Made by a program: the position numbers and the translations under genes
Notes under the pieces: model-generated
What the model was told of the DNA's origin: nothing
Seen by the model: the letters and a program-made list of their open reading frames with translations, nothing else
Database searches by the model: none
Shown here: piece after piece, positions 1 through 8,073 of the stretch
Layout of the letters: the number at the start of each line of letters is the position of its first letter
How positions within the stretch are numbered: the first letter of the stretch is position 1
Assembly (NCBI GenBank): GCA_963757605.1
Contig: CAVWSF010000005.1
Coordinates: 124,001 to 188,000, forward strand
Length of the DNA: 64,000 bases
Reading direction: 5' to 3'
Source of the DNA: JAICJC01 sp963757605
GTDB taxonomy: Bacteria > Actinomycetota > Thermoleophilia > Gaiellales > JAICJC01

Positions 1-399
1 CGCTCGGTAGGTCTTGGCGACGCCGTGCCGCGGATGCATCAGGCGTTCGGCCAGCGCGCCGTCGTTGGTGAGCAGCAGGACGCCGGTCGTGTCGCGGTCG
101 AGCCGCCCGACCGGGAAGAGGCGGGCGCCGGCCTCGACAAGGCCCGTGACGGTCGGGCGGCCCTGGGGGTCACGGGCCGTCGTGACGACGCCGCGCGGCT
201 TGTTCAGGATCACCGTCACCGACGCCTCCGGCTGGACGGGCGTCCCGTCGACGCGGACGTCATCGCCCTCCGAGACGACGGTCGCCAGCCCGGCCACCTC
301 GCCGTTCACCGTCACCCGCCCGGCCCGGATCACATCCTCGACGGCCCGTCGGGAGCCCAGCCCTGTGGACGCGAGGTAGCGGTTAACCCTGACCGGCAC
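1..399 (-). CDS. rluB: RsuA/RluB-family rRNA pseudouridine synthase, 3' part cut by the window edge
   Basis: The enzyme isomerises a uridine of rRNA to pseudouridine. Read from GTG at 399, the first 45 or so residues form an S4 RNA-binding domain (NRYLASTGLGSRRAVEDVI), and further on comes the synthase motif GRLDRDTTGVLLLTNDG with the catalytic Asp. The window edge removes the C-terminal part after about 133 codons. The start overlaps the end of scpB by 17 nt, matching the common scpA-scpB-rluB order. RluB and RsuA cannot be told apart from this half; RluB is preferred because of the scp neighbours. Confidence 0.88.
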   Translation of the reverse strand, partial: MPVRVNRYLASTGLGSRRAVEDVIRAGRVTVNGEVAGLATVVSEGDDVRVDGTPVQPEASVTVILNKPRGVVTTARDPQGRPTVTGLVEAGARLFPVGRLDRDTTGVLLLTNDGALAERLMHPRHGVAKTYRA

Positions 400-967
400 G
401 CGCGTCGGCGACGAGGTGCAACCGCGCCCGCAGGGCCTCGTGGTCGGCCTCGGGTAGGTCGAACTCCGCGAGCGACGGCAGGCTTCCGAGCCCGTCCTCG
501 AGCCCGAACATGCGCTCGAAGAGCACCGTCGTCTTGTAGAGGACCGGCTGTCCGGGCGTGTCGCCGCGGCCCGACTCCTCGATCAGGGCCCGCTCGAGCA
601 GGCCTGCGACCGCCGAGTCGGCTGCGACCCCGCGGATGCGGGCGATCTCGGGGCGCGACACCGGCCCCAGGTAGGCGACGATGGCGAGCGTCTCGAGCGC
701 CGCCTGGCTAAGCGCGCGCGAGCTGGGGCGGTTCACGAGGCGCGCGCAGGCGGCGGCCGTCTCGCGCGAGGCCCGGAAGCCGTAGCCGCCGGCGACGCGT
801 TCGAGGACGACGCCGGAGCGCTCCTCGCAGTAGTGGTCGCGCAGGGCGTCGAGGGCGCGCTCGACCCGGGCCGGCGGCGCCTCGGCCAGCGTCGCGAGCT
901 CGGCCACGCTGAGCGGCTCGGACGCGACGAAGAGCAGCGCCTCGACGGTGTGGGTCAACTCGCTCAT
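383..967 (-). CDS. scpB: Segregation and condensation protein B
   Basis: ScpB is the winged-helix kleisin partner of the SMC-ScpA condensin that organises and segregates the chromosome. The 194-residue product begins MSELTHTVEALLFVASEPLS and contains the conserved block LSQAALETLAIVAYLGPVSR followed by a conserved IRGVAADSAV segment. Its ATG at 967 overlaps the inferred scpA stop by 4 nt (ATGA), so translation is probably coupled. Its end overlaps the rluB start. Length is normal for the family. Confidence 0.93.
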   Translation of the reverse strand: MSELTHTVEALLFVASEPLSVAELATLAEAPPARVERALDALRDHYCEERSGVVLERVAGGYGFRASRETAAACARLVNRPSSRALSQAALETLAIVAYLGPVSRPEIARIRGVAADSAVAGLLERALIEESGRGDTPGQPVLYKTTVLFERMFGLEDGLGSLPSLAEFDLPEADHEALRARLHLVADARAGQG

Positions 968-1717
968 GCGATCGCCCGCGCCGACTCGGCCGGGGCGCGT
1001 CCGCGGCGGGCGATCCGGATCGGGCCGAAGACGTCGCCCTGCTCGGCCCGCACCTCTCCCTGCTTCCACATCTCGAGGATGGCGAGGAACGCGGCGGCGT
1101 GCGAGAGCCGGTCGAGGCCGGCGACCGCCTCGTCGAACGTGAAGGCGCGCCGCTCGCGCAGGACCTCGGAACCGGTCCAGGAACTCGCTCACGGGCACGA
1201 GCCGGCGACGAACGGCCGAGAGGTCGATCTCGGGCGGGGCCGTGAGGAGCCGCCCGATCGCGGTCTGGAGCTGCCACGGGTCCTCGGAGAACTCGTCGAC
1301 GACGGGCTGCGGGCGCGGAGCGAGCGGCGCCGGCCCCGCGCGGAAGACGCGCGACTCGGCCGCCGCCTCGGCCGAGAGCCAGGCCGCGGCGGCCGCGTAG
1401 CGCTTGTACTCCATGAGCCGTGCGAGCAGCTCCGCCTCGGCCTCCTCGGCGCTCATGCCGTCGCCCTCCTCGTCCTCCTCGCCCGGGAAGAGCATGCGCA
1501 CCTTGATCTCGAGCAGGGCCGCGATCAGGACGAGGAACTCGCTCGCCGACTCGAGGTCGAGCTCGCCGTCGTCGTAGGCCCGCTCGACGTAGGCGACGAC
1601 GATCTCGGCAATGGGAACCTCGGCCAGCGCGATCTCCTCGCGCATGACGAGGGCGAGCAGCAGGTCGAACGGCCCCTGGAAGACCTCCAGGTCGAGATCG
1701 AGCTGGGTCAGGTTCAC
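964..1717 (-). CDS. scpA: Segregation and condensation protein A, frameshifted as sequenced
   Basis: ScpA is the kleisin that bridges SMC heads in bacterial condensin. The N-terminal 180 residues are clear (LDLEVFQGPFDLLLALVMRE; then a long helical middle). Near 1163-1175 the frame breaks: the original frame gives nonsense and runs into scpB, while the next frame gives the expected C-terminal winged helix (LRERRAFTFDEAVAGLDRL, then a FLAILEMWKQGEV block) and ends in TGA at 964, overlapping the scpB ATG. One inserted base, or loss of a CG pair in a CGCGAG context, explains it. Start is GTG 1717, with a TAGAAT hexamer at 1727-1732. A sequencing or assembly error in an essential gene is the simplest reading, but true decay cannot be excluded. 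Confidence 0.85.
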
Positions 1718-1766
1718 GAAGCCCTGATTCTAGGGCCGCGCGCGGACGCTCCGGTGCCGGCGAGCC

Positions 1767-2027
1767 CTAGATCGTTGATTCCCAATTGCCGCGCGCCTGG
1801 ACGTCCAGCTGGGGACTGACGGCGACTGTGGCGGGGCTGCGGCTGCGAACCGTCGCATCGCGGCGTCCTCGGTCAACCCACTATCGCCTGATATTGGGCT
1901 TCCCTGCGTCCTTGCGCTGCTCGGTTCTCGCCCATGAGTGACCTGCTGGGTAGCAGGTCACTCATGACCGCAGCAAGCCTTCGGCTTGCGGCTCGGCCAT
2001 CCCGCCAATTGGGAATCAACGATCTAG
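1767..2027. repeat. MITE-like element with 22-bp perfect terminal inverted repeats
   Basis: This non-coding stretch of 261 bp is bounded by perfect 22-nt inverted repeats at 1767-1788 and 2006-2027 (core ATCGTTGATTCCCAATTG, each ending outward in CTAG). Inside lie a 15-bp perfect stem with a GGGT loop (1933-1966) and a smaller hairpin at 1973-1989. No credible open frame is present. If CTAG is read as a duplicated 4-bp target, the layout is that of a miniature transposable element, but no transposase is in the window. Three internal blocks recur at 59801-59887. The whole interval between scpA and dnaE1 (1718-2168) otherwise holds only the hairpin at 2047-2076. Confidence 0.7.
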
Positions 2028-2046
2028 AGGGGCGGGCGGACCCCAT

Positions 2047-2076
2047 GGGGCCAGACCCCGGACGGGGTCTGGCCCC
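2047..2076. terminator. 13-bp GC-rich hairpin downstream of dnaE1
   Basis: The arms at 2047-2059 and 2064-2076 (GGGGCCAGACCCC and its complement) are perfectly complementary around a GGAC loop. It lies about 90 nt past the dnaE1 stop, so it could end dnaE1 transcription, but it lacks a clear T tract. A near copy with the same flanking CCCCATGG lies at 11364-11394, so it may instead be a repeat family used as a terminator. Confidence 0.5.
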
Positions 2077-2168
2077 GGTTGTTCGGCCGCCTCCTCGTGC
2101 TCGTGTCACAGGTGTGCGTCGCTTCTGTTCCGCGGCGCGTTCAGGGACTGTCCCACTGCACCCGCCGG

Positions 2169-5100
2169 CTACGCCAGGACGGCGTCGCCCAGGAGCGCGC
2201 GGGCCTCGGCCATGAAGTCGCCGTCGGGGCGGACGCGGTAGCCGGCGCCGAAGCGCAGCACCTTCGGGCCGTCTGAGGTCTGGATCTCGAGCTCGACAGG
2301 CGCATCGCCGGGGTACTCGCCGATCAGGAGGCGCAGGTCCTCGACGAGGCTCGCGAGCGCGGCCCGCGCGTCGATCCGGAGCTTCACGATGCCCTCGTCG
2401 GCGACCGCCTCGAACGGCGCCACCTCCATCGCGATCAGCTTCACCTCGGACTCCGACCGCCGATCGGCGCGGGCCTTGATCAGCACGACCGCGTCGGGCA
2501 GGAGCACGTTGCGGCACGTCTCCCAGGTGCTCGCGAAGACGACGATCTCGACCGAGTCGGTGATGTCGTCGAGCTCGCAGAAGGCCATCTGGTCGCCGCG
2601 CTTGGTCACCATCGGCCGCAGCGCCGCGACGATCCCGCCGACCGTGACGATCTGGCCGTCGCGCAGGTCCTGCAGGCCGCGGAGCGGCGTGTCGGTCTTG
2701 CGCGAGAGCTGGTCGCGGATCGGCGCGAGCGGGTGGCTCGACACGTACATGCCGAGCGCCTCCTTCTCGCGCCGCAGGAGCTCGTCGCGCGGCCACTCGT
2801 CGGGCGGCACCGGCGGCCGGCCACGGGTGGACGGCGCGGAGCCGTTGCCGTTCTCGTCGCCGAGGTCGAAGATCGAGCCCTGGCCGACGAGCGCGTCGGA
2901 CTGGGTGCGCTGGCCGGCCGAGATGGCCTGCTCGAGGACGTCGAACATGCCCCGGCGGGCGGCGCCGGTCGAGTCGAGCGCGCCGCAGGTGATCAGGCTC
3001 TCCACCATCCCCCGGTTCAGGACCGCCATGTCGACCCGCTCGCAGAAGTCCCAGATCGAGTCGAACGGGCGCTCGCTGCGGGCGGCGATGATCCCGCGCA
3101 CGGCGCCCTCCCCGACCCGCTTCACGGCAGCGAGGCCGAACCGGATGCGGCCCTCGACGACCGCGAAGTCCGACAGGCTGGAGTTGACGTCGGGCGGCAG
3201 CACCTCGACGCCCATGTCGGCGCACTCGCCGACGTAGAACGGCACCCGGTCCTTGGTCGACATGACCGACGAGATCAGGGCCGCCATGTACTCGGCCGGG
3301 TGGTTCGCGCGCAGGTAGGCGGTGCGGTAGGCGATCAGGCCGTAGCAGGCGGCGTGGGCCTTGTTGAAGCTGTAGTCGGCCGCCAGCTCGACCTTCGCCC
3401 ACAGCGCTGCCGCGGTCGCCTCGGCCACGCCGTTCGCGACGCACCCGGCGGTGAACTTGTCCTTGAGCGAGGCCATGAGGGTCGCGATCTTCTTGCCGAT
3501 CGCCTTTCGGAGGTCGTCCGCCTCGGCCGGGCTGAACCCGGCCAGCGACTTCGCGATCTCCATGTACTGCTCCTGATAGATGCAGATCCCATGCGTGGGC
3601 TCGAGGATCGGCGCGAGCCTCGGGTCCTCGAAGGCGATCCGGCTGGGATTGGCCTTGTTCTTGGCGTAGTCGGGGATGAACTGCATCGGCCCCGGCCGGT
3701 AGAGGGCGACGAGGGCGACGATGTCCTCGAACTCCGTCGGCTTCACCTGGCGCAGGGCGTCGCGCATGCCCGTCGACTCGAACTGGAACACCCCCGTGGA
3801 GTCGCCGCGCGCCATCATCTCGTAGGTCTTCGAGTCGTCGAGCGGCACCGCGTCCATGTCGATGCGCGTCCCGGTCGACTCGGCGATGATCTCGACGGCG
3901 CGGTCGATCACGTCGAGGTTCCGCAGGCCGAGGAAGTCCATCTTCAGCAGGCCCAGCGCGTCGACGTCGTTCATCGAGAACTGCGTGACGACCTCGGAGT
4001 CGCTCCCCTTCTGCTGGAGCGGCAGGTACTCGGTGAGCGGGCGGTCGCCGATGACGACCGCGGCGGCGTGGATCGAGTCGTTGCGCACGACCCCCTCGAG
4101 CGGCATCGCCATGTCGACGATCGAGCGGGTCGTCTCGTCGGTGTCGTACGACCGGCGCAGCTCGGCTCCCGCCTTCATGCAGGCCTCGAACGAGACCTTC
4201 GGGCCTTCCGGGACGAGCTTGGCGATCCGGTCGACGACGCCGTAGGGGATGCCCATCACCCTGCCGGCATCCTTGATGGCGGCCTTGGGCTGCATCTTGC
4301 CGAACGTGATGATCTGGGCGACGTTCCGGCGGCCGTACTTCTCGGCGACGTAGTTGATGACGCGCTCGCGGCCGGCCACGGCGAAATCGATGTCGATGTC
4401 GGGCAGCGACTTTCGGCCCGGGTTCAGGAACCGCTCGAAGAGCAGCGAGTAGCGCATCGGGTCGAGGTCGGTGATCCGCAGGCAGTAGGCGACGAGGGAG
4501 CCGGCCGCCGATCCGCGCCCCGGCCCGACCGAGACGCCGTCCTGGCGGGCGAAGCGGATGAAGTCCCAGACGATCAGGAAGTAGTCGGCGTAGCCCATCT
4601 CCTCGATCGTGCGGAGCTCGAATTCGAGCCGCTCGCGGAGCTCGGGCGTCTCGGCGCCGTAGCGCTCGCGCAGGCCGGCCTCGGCCAGCTCGCGCAGGTA
4701 CTCCGGCGCGGTGCGGCCCTCGGGCACGTCGAAGCGAGGCAGGTGCAGCGTGTCCAGGTCGAGCCGGGCGTCGCAGCGCTCGGCGATCTCGACGGTGCGA
4801 GCCAGCATGTCAGCGCCCCACGGCTCGGCCATGAGGGCGTACATCTCCTCGGGCGACTTCAGGTAGAAGCCGTGGTTCGAGAACTTGAACCGGTCCGGGT
4901 TGTCCAGCGTGTCGCCGGTCTGGATGCAGAGCATCGCCTCGTGCGGCACGGCGTCGGCGGCGGTCAGGTAGTGGACGTCGCCAGTGCCGACGAGCGGCAG
5001 GCCCGCGTCGCGCGCCAGGGCCGCGAGCGTCGGGTTGATGGCCGTCTGGATGTCGATGCCGCCGTCCTGGAGCTCGACGTAGACGCTGTCGCGGCCGAAG

Positions 5101-5594
5101 ATCTGGACGAGCCGGTCGATCTCGCCGCGCGCGCCGCGCTCGTCGCCGTCCACGAGCGCCTTGCAGACGCGACCGGACAGGCAGCCGGAGAGCGCGATGA
5201 TGCCCTTGGAGTGGGCCGCGAGCTGCTCGAGGTCGACCCGGGGCCGGTACCAGTAGCCGTCGAGGTAGCCGGACGAGACGAGCCGGACGAGGTTGTGGTA
5301 GCCCTCGCTGGTCTCGGCGAGGAGCGTCAGGTGGCAGCGGCGCTCCTTCTGCGGGCGAGCGGCGTGGTCGTCGACGACGTACATCTCGCATCCCAGTACC
5401 GGCCGGATGCCGGCCTTGGTCGCGGCCCGGGTGAGCTCGACCGCACCGGCCATCGACCCGTGGTCGGTGAGGCCGATCGCGGGCATCCCGAGGTCGGCGG
5501 CGCGGGCCACCAGCGGCTCGATGCGGCACGCGCCGTCGAGGATGGAGTACTCGCTGTGGACGTGGAGATGGACGTACTGCTGGCCGCTGGGCAC
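2169..5594 (-). CDS. dnaE1: Replicative DNA polymerase III alpha subunit
   Basis: This is the main chromosomal replicase. The 1141-residue product has an N-terminal PHP domain (HLHVHSEYSILDG, LTDHGSM), the palm with PDIDIDF (Asp399, 401 and 403) and KMDFLGLRNLDV (Asp near 552), a helix-hairpin-helix region, and a C-terminal OB fold (VTVGGIVAALRPMVTKRGDQ). Start is GTG 5594; a TAGGAT hexamer at 5603-5608 would place transcription start almost on the GTG. It stands alone, flanked by a non-coding element on one side and a small membrane protein on the other. It is distinct from the error-prone dnaE2 at 37.9 kb. Confidence 0.97.
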   Translation of the reverse strand: MPSGQQYVHLHVHSEYSILDGACRIEPLVARAADLGMPAIGLTDHGSMAGAVELTRAATKAGIRPVLGCEMYVVDDHAARPQKERRCHLTLLAETSEGYHNLVRLVSSGYLDGYWYRPRVDLEQLAAHSKGIIALSGCLSGRVCKALVDGDERGARGEIDRLVQIFGRDSVYVELQDGGIDIQTAINPTLAALARDAGLPLVGTGDVHYLTAADAVPHEAMLCIQTGDTLDNPDRFKFSNHGFYLKSPEEMYALMAEPWGADMLARTVEIAERCDARLDLDTLHLPRFDVPEGRTAPEYLRELAEAGLRERYGAETPELRERLEFELRTIEEMGYADYFLIVWDFIRFARQDGVSVGPGRGSAAGSLVAYCLRITDLDPMRYSLLFERFLNPGRKSLPDIDIDFAVAGRERVINYVAEKYGRRNVAQIITFGKMQPKAAIKDAGRVMGIPYGVVDRIAKLVPEGPKVSFEACMKAGAELRRSYDTDETTRSIVDMAMPLEGVVRNDSIHAAAVVIGDRPLTEYLPLQQKGSDSEVVTQFSMNDVDALGLLKMDFLGLRNLDVIDRAVEIIAESTGTRIDMDAVPLDDSKTYEMMARGDSTGVFQFESTGMRDALRQVKPTEFEDIVALVALYRPGPMQFIPDYAKNKANPSRIAFEDPRLAPILEPTHGICIYQEQYMEIAKSLAGFSPAEADDLRKAIGKKIATLMASLKDKFTAGCVANGVAEATAAALWAKVELAADYSFNKAHAACYGLIAYRTAYLRANHPAEYMAALISSVMSTKDRVPFYVGECADMGVEVLPPDVNSSLSDFAVVEGRIRFGLAAVKRVGEGAVRGIIAARSERPFDSIWDFCERVDMAVLNRGMVESLITCGALDSTGAARRGMFDVLEQAISAGQRTQSDALVGQGSIFDLGDENGNGSAPSTRGRPPVPPDEWPRDELLRREKEALGMYVSSHPLAPIRDQLSRKTDTPLRGLQDLRDGQIVTVGGIVAALRPMVTKRGDQMAFCELDDITDSVEIVVFASTWETCRNVLLPDAVVLIKARADRRSESEVKLIAMEVAPFEAVADEGIVKLRIDARAALASLVEDLRLLIGEYPGDAPVELEIQTSDGPKVLRFGAGYRVRPDGDFMAEARALLGDAVLA

Positions 5595-5711
5595 GGACGT
5601 CCATCCTACTGACCGGCGCCGACGGAGCCGAAGAGGTCCGGCAGATGCCGGACACCGGGCTCTCGGACCACGCGAACGCTCGGCGGCCCGACCTGCTCGA
5701 CGTCGAGAGCC

Positions 5712-5948
5712 CTACTCGTGCGAGCCGTTGCGGCGGCGGTGATGCACGATCACCGCGGCACCCGCGACGGCTGCGGCGGCGCCGGCGGCGCCGCCGACGA
5801 GCGGCAGCCGGCGGCTGTGACGCCGCCTCGTCTCGCTCATCCGGCCCATGAACCGCCGGGGCCGGCGCCGGACGACCCTGCGCGCGACGCGACTTCCGAC
5901 GACGTACGTCGCATACCCGATCGCAGCTTTGCGCTTGTTCAACATCAC
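5712..5948 (-). CDS. Small basic protein with one C-terminal membrane segment
   Basis: No family is recognised. The 78-residue product starts MMLNKRKAAIGYATYVVGSR, has a strongly Arg-rich middle and a hydrophobic Ala/Gly/Val stretch at about residues 51-67, and ends in a short charged tail. This suggests a small membrane-anchored protein. The start GTG at 5948 is supported by TAGAGT at 5955-5960, exactly 6 nt upstream, the same arrangement seen at many starts in the window. It lies downstream of dnaE1 on the same strand with a 117-bp gap that shows only the dnaE1 promoter hexamer. Confidence 0.65.
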   Translation of the reverse strand: MMLNKRKAAIGYATYVVGSRVARRVVRRRPRRFMGRMSETRRRHSRRLPLVGGAAGAAAAVAGAAVIVHHRRRNGSHE

Positions 5949-6031
5949 GGGGCCACTCTACCCGATGGGGTCGGACGAAATACCCCGGTCAGGGGACGTA
6001 ATCCGACGCCCAATTGGGCGACTACAGGGGC

Positions 6032-6205
6032 ATGAACGAGAACGACATCACCGCCGCACACGAGCCGTCGCTCGACGAGCGCTTCATGGGCGACTGGGTC
6101 GCCTATGGGATGTCGGAGATCCAGGCGTACCTGACGAAGCACGCCCGCTTCGCCGCCTTCTGCGACGAGCTCGACGCCGCAGACGCCGACGACCTGGCCG
6201 CCTAG
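6032..6205 (+). CDS. Hypothetical acidic 57-residue protein
   Basis: No family is recognised. The protein starts MNENDITAAHEPSLDERFMG and continues DWVAYGMSEIQAYLTKHARF, with balanced composition typical of real coding sequence. ATG 6032 follows an AGGGG ribosome-binding site; the in-frame ATG 18 nt further upstream lacks one. It ends immediately before the convergent ispG stop (0-nt gap). A 12-nt palindrome GCCCAATTGGGC lies just upstream at 6009-6020. Confidence 0.6.
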   Translation: MNENDITAAHEPSLDERFMGDWVAYGMSEIQAYLTKHARFAAFCDELDAADADDLAA

Positions 6206-7315
6206 CTACCCCACCGCGACGGGCAGGCGCAGCCGCCGCGTCTTGCGATCCGGGCGCACCATCCCCGCGGCGATCCACGCGTCGATCTCGCGGAAGAGCT
6301 CGTCCACGAGCACCGCCTGCGAGACGCGCCGCAGCACCTCGCCGTGCGCGTAGATGTGGCCGGCGTCGCGGCCGCCGGCGATCCCGAAGTCGGCGTCGCC
6401 CGCCTCGCCCGGCCCGTTCACGGCGCAGCCCATGACGGCCACGTGGAACACCTCCGCGTAGCCCTCGAGCCGCCGCTCCACGGCCTCGGCCAGCTCCAGC
6501 ACGTCGACGTTCGTCCGCCCGCATGACGGGCAGGCGATCATCACGGGGCCCTTGTGGCGCAGGCCGAGCACGCGCAGGATCTCCCACGCGACCTTGACCT
6601 CCTCCACGGGGTCGGCCGTGAGCGACACCCGCAGCGTGTCGCCGATCCCGTCGGCCAGCAGCGACCCGATCCCGATTGCGCTCTTCACCGTCCCGGTGAA
6701 CACCGGCCCGGCCTCGGTGACGCCGAGGTGCAGCGGATAGGGCACCTTCTCGGACAGGCGCCGGTAGGCCTGGATCATGACCGGGACGGACGAGCTCTTG
6801 ACCGAGATCTTGAAGTCGCGGTACTCCAGCCGCTCGAGCAGCCGCACCTCCTCGAGCGCCGCTTCCACGAGTGCGCCCGCCGGGTCGTTCGTGGCGAACT
6901 GGCGCAGGTGGTCGGGGAGCGAGCCCGAGTTGGCGCCGATCCGCATCGGGATCCCGGCCGCCTTGGCCGCCGTCACGACCTGCTCGACCTTCTCGGGGCC
7001 GCCGATGTTCCCCGGGTTGATGCGGACCGCGGCCACCCGGGCCTCGATGGCGCGCAGGGCGAGCGAGGCGTTGAAGTGGATGTCGGCGATCACCGGGAGC
7101 GGCGAGCCGGCCACGATCTCGGGAAGCGCGTCGGCGTCGCGGCGGCCGGGCACGGCCACGCGCACGATCTCGCAGCCGGCGTCGGCCAGCCGCCCGATCT
7201 GGGCGAGCGTGGCGGCGGCGTCGCCCGTCTCGGTGAGCGTCATCGACTGCACCGCGACCGGCGCCCCGGCGCCGATCGGCACGCCGCCGACGGTGATCCG
7301 GTGGGTCGATGCCAT
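6206..7315 (-). CDS. ispG: 4-hydroxy-3-methylbut-2-enyl diphosphate synthase
   Basis: IspG (GcpE) is the iron-sulfur enzyme of the MEP isoprenoid pathway that converts methylerythritol cyclodiphosphate to HMBPP. The 369-residue product shows the TIM-barrel start (VGGVPIGAGAPVAVQSMTLT) and the C-terminal cluster-binding part with ACPSCGRTNVD (Cys262, Cys265) and VMGCAVNGPGEA (Cys297, Glu304). ATG 7315 overlaps the preceding stop by 3 nt (ATGA), so it is coupled to the AadA-like gene. It is last in the dxr-rseP operon. Confidence 0.97.
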   Translation of the reverse strand: MASTHRITVGGVPIGAGAPVAVQSMTLTETGDAAATLAQIGRLADAGCEIVRVAVPGRRDADALPEIVAGSPLPVIADIHFNASLALRAIEARVAAVRINPGNIGGPEKVEQVVTAAKAAGIPMRIGANSGSLPDHLRQFATNDPAGALVEAALEEVRLLERLEYRDFKISVKSSSVPVMIQAYRRLSEKVPYPLHLGVTEAGPVFTGTVKSAIGIGSLLADGIGDTLRVSLTADPVEEVKVAWEILRVLGLRHKGPVMIACPSCGRTNVDVLELAEAVERRLEGYAEVFHVAVMGCAVNGPGEAGDADFGIAGGRDAGHIYAHGEVLRRVSQAVLVDELFREIDAWIAAGMVRPDRKTRRLRLPVAVG

Positions 7316-8073
7316 CAGGCGGCAGGATACCGGGAGGCACCGCGGAGCTCGGCGGTGACACGGGCCGTGAGCGCGTCGACCGCCGCCGGGTCGACGGCCG
7401 CCGCAGGGCCGCCGCCCTGCTCGGCGAGCGCGGCCCGGATCGCCTCGTCGTCCGCCCCGCGGCCGAGCGCCCACTCGCCGCCCTCGACCTTCGAGACGAT
7501 CCGGCGCTCGGCGGCGTAGCACCAGGCCCGGCATGCATTCAGGACCCGGTAGGCGGGCGGCGCGTTGGCAGCCGCCCAGGCCAGCTCCCCGGCGAAGGCC
7601 GCGTCGAGGAGCGCGGGCGGAGCCTCGCCGAAGACGTCGGCCGGCGGCGGACCGGCGAGCGCCCGGCCGCGGGCGCGGCACACGGCGACGTGCATCAGGT
7701 AGTCGGCGTGTCCGGGCCGGTCATGCCCCAGCGTCACCACATCGCCGGCGGCGGCCGATGACGTGAGGTCGAGCTCGAACCGCGGCTCTGCGCACGGCGC
7801 GGCGATGCTTGCCGCCGCCACGACGCCGAGCTCCAGGCCGCGCCTCACCGGGCACGGGAGCGAGCGCACCGACACCGCAGCGGCCAGGTCGCCCAGCTCG
7901 CCCGCCGCAACCGGCTCGGCGCACACCGCCAGCACGTCGACGTCGGAGCGCTCCGGATGCCATCCCCCGAGGACGGCCGACCCGTGGAGGTAGATGCCGA
8001 CAAGGCCGCTCCCGAGGCGTGTGCGAAGCACGCCGGTGAGGGCCGCCACGTAGGCCTCGACCTCGGGCGTCAC
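7315..8073 (-). CDS. AadA-like nucleotidyltransferase inside the MEP operon
   Basis: The 252-residue product has a nucleotidyltransferase fold: GIYLHGSAVLGGWHPERSDVD carries the Gly-Ser (31-32) and metal-binding Asp44 and Asp46, and a helical C-terminal half follows (VLNACRAWCYAAERRIVSKV), as in AadA-type aminoglycoside adenylyltransferases. That points to nucleotide transfer to a small molecule; the substrate is unknown. GTG 8073 overlaps the rseP stop (GTGA) and its stop overlaps the ispG ATG, so it is translated as part of the operon. Antibiotic resistance is only one possibility. Its place between two housekeeping genes is unusual. Confidence 0.82.
   Translation of the reverse strand: MTPEVEAYVAALTGVLRTRLGSGLVGIYLHGSAVLGGWHPERSDVDVLAVCAEPVAAGELGDLAAAVSVRSLPCPVRRGLELGVVAAASIAAPCAEPRFELDLTSSAAAGDVVTLGHDRPGHADYLMHVAVCRARGRALAGPPPADVFGEAPPALLDAAFAGELAWAAANAPPAYRVLNACRAWCYAAERRIVSKVEGGEWALGRGADDEAIRAALAEQGGGPAAAVDPAAVDALTARVTAELRGASRYPAA

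Noticed and set aside
2733..5612. A 959-codon rightward open frame opposite dnaE1, and similar long antisense frames opposite dnaE2, ppdK and the histidine kinase
   Set aside because: They mirror well-supported genes, are rich in Arg, Ala, Gly and Pro or Val/Asp shadows, and show no motifs. Long antisense frames are expected at this GC content.
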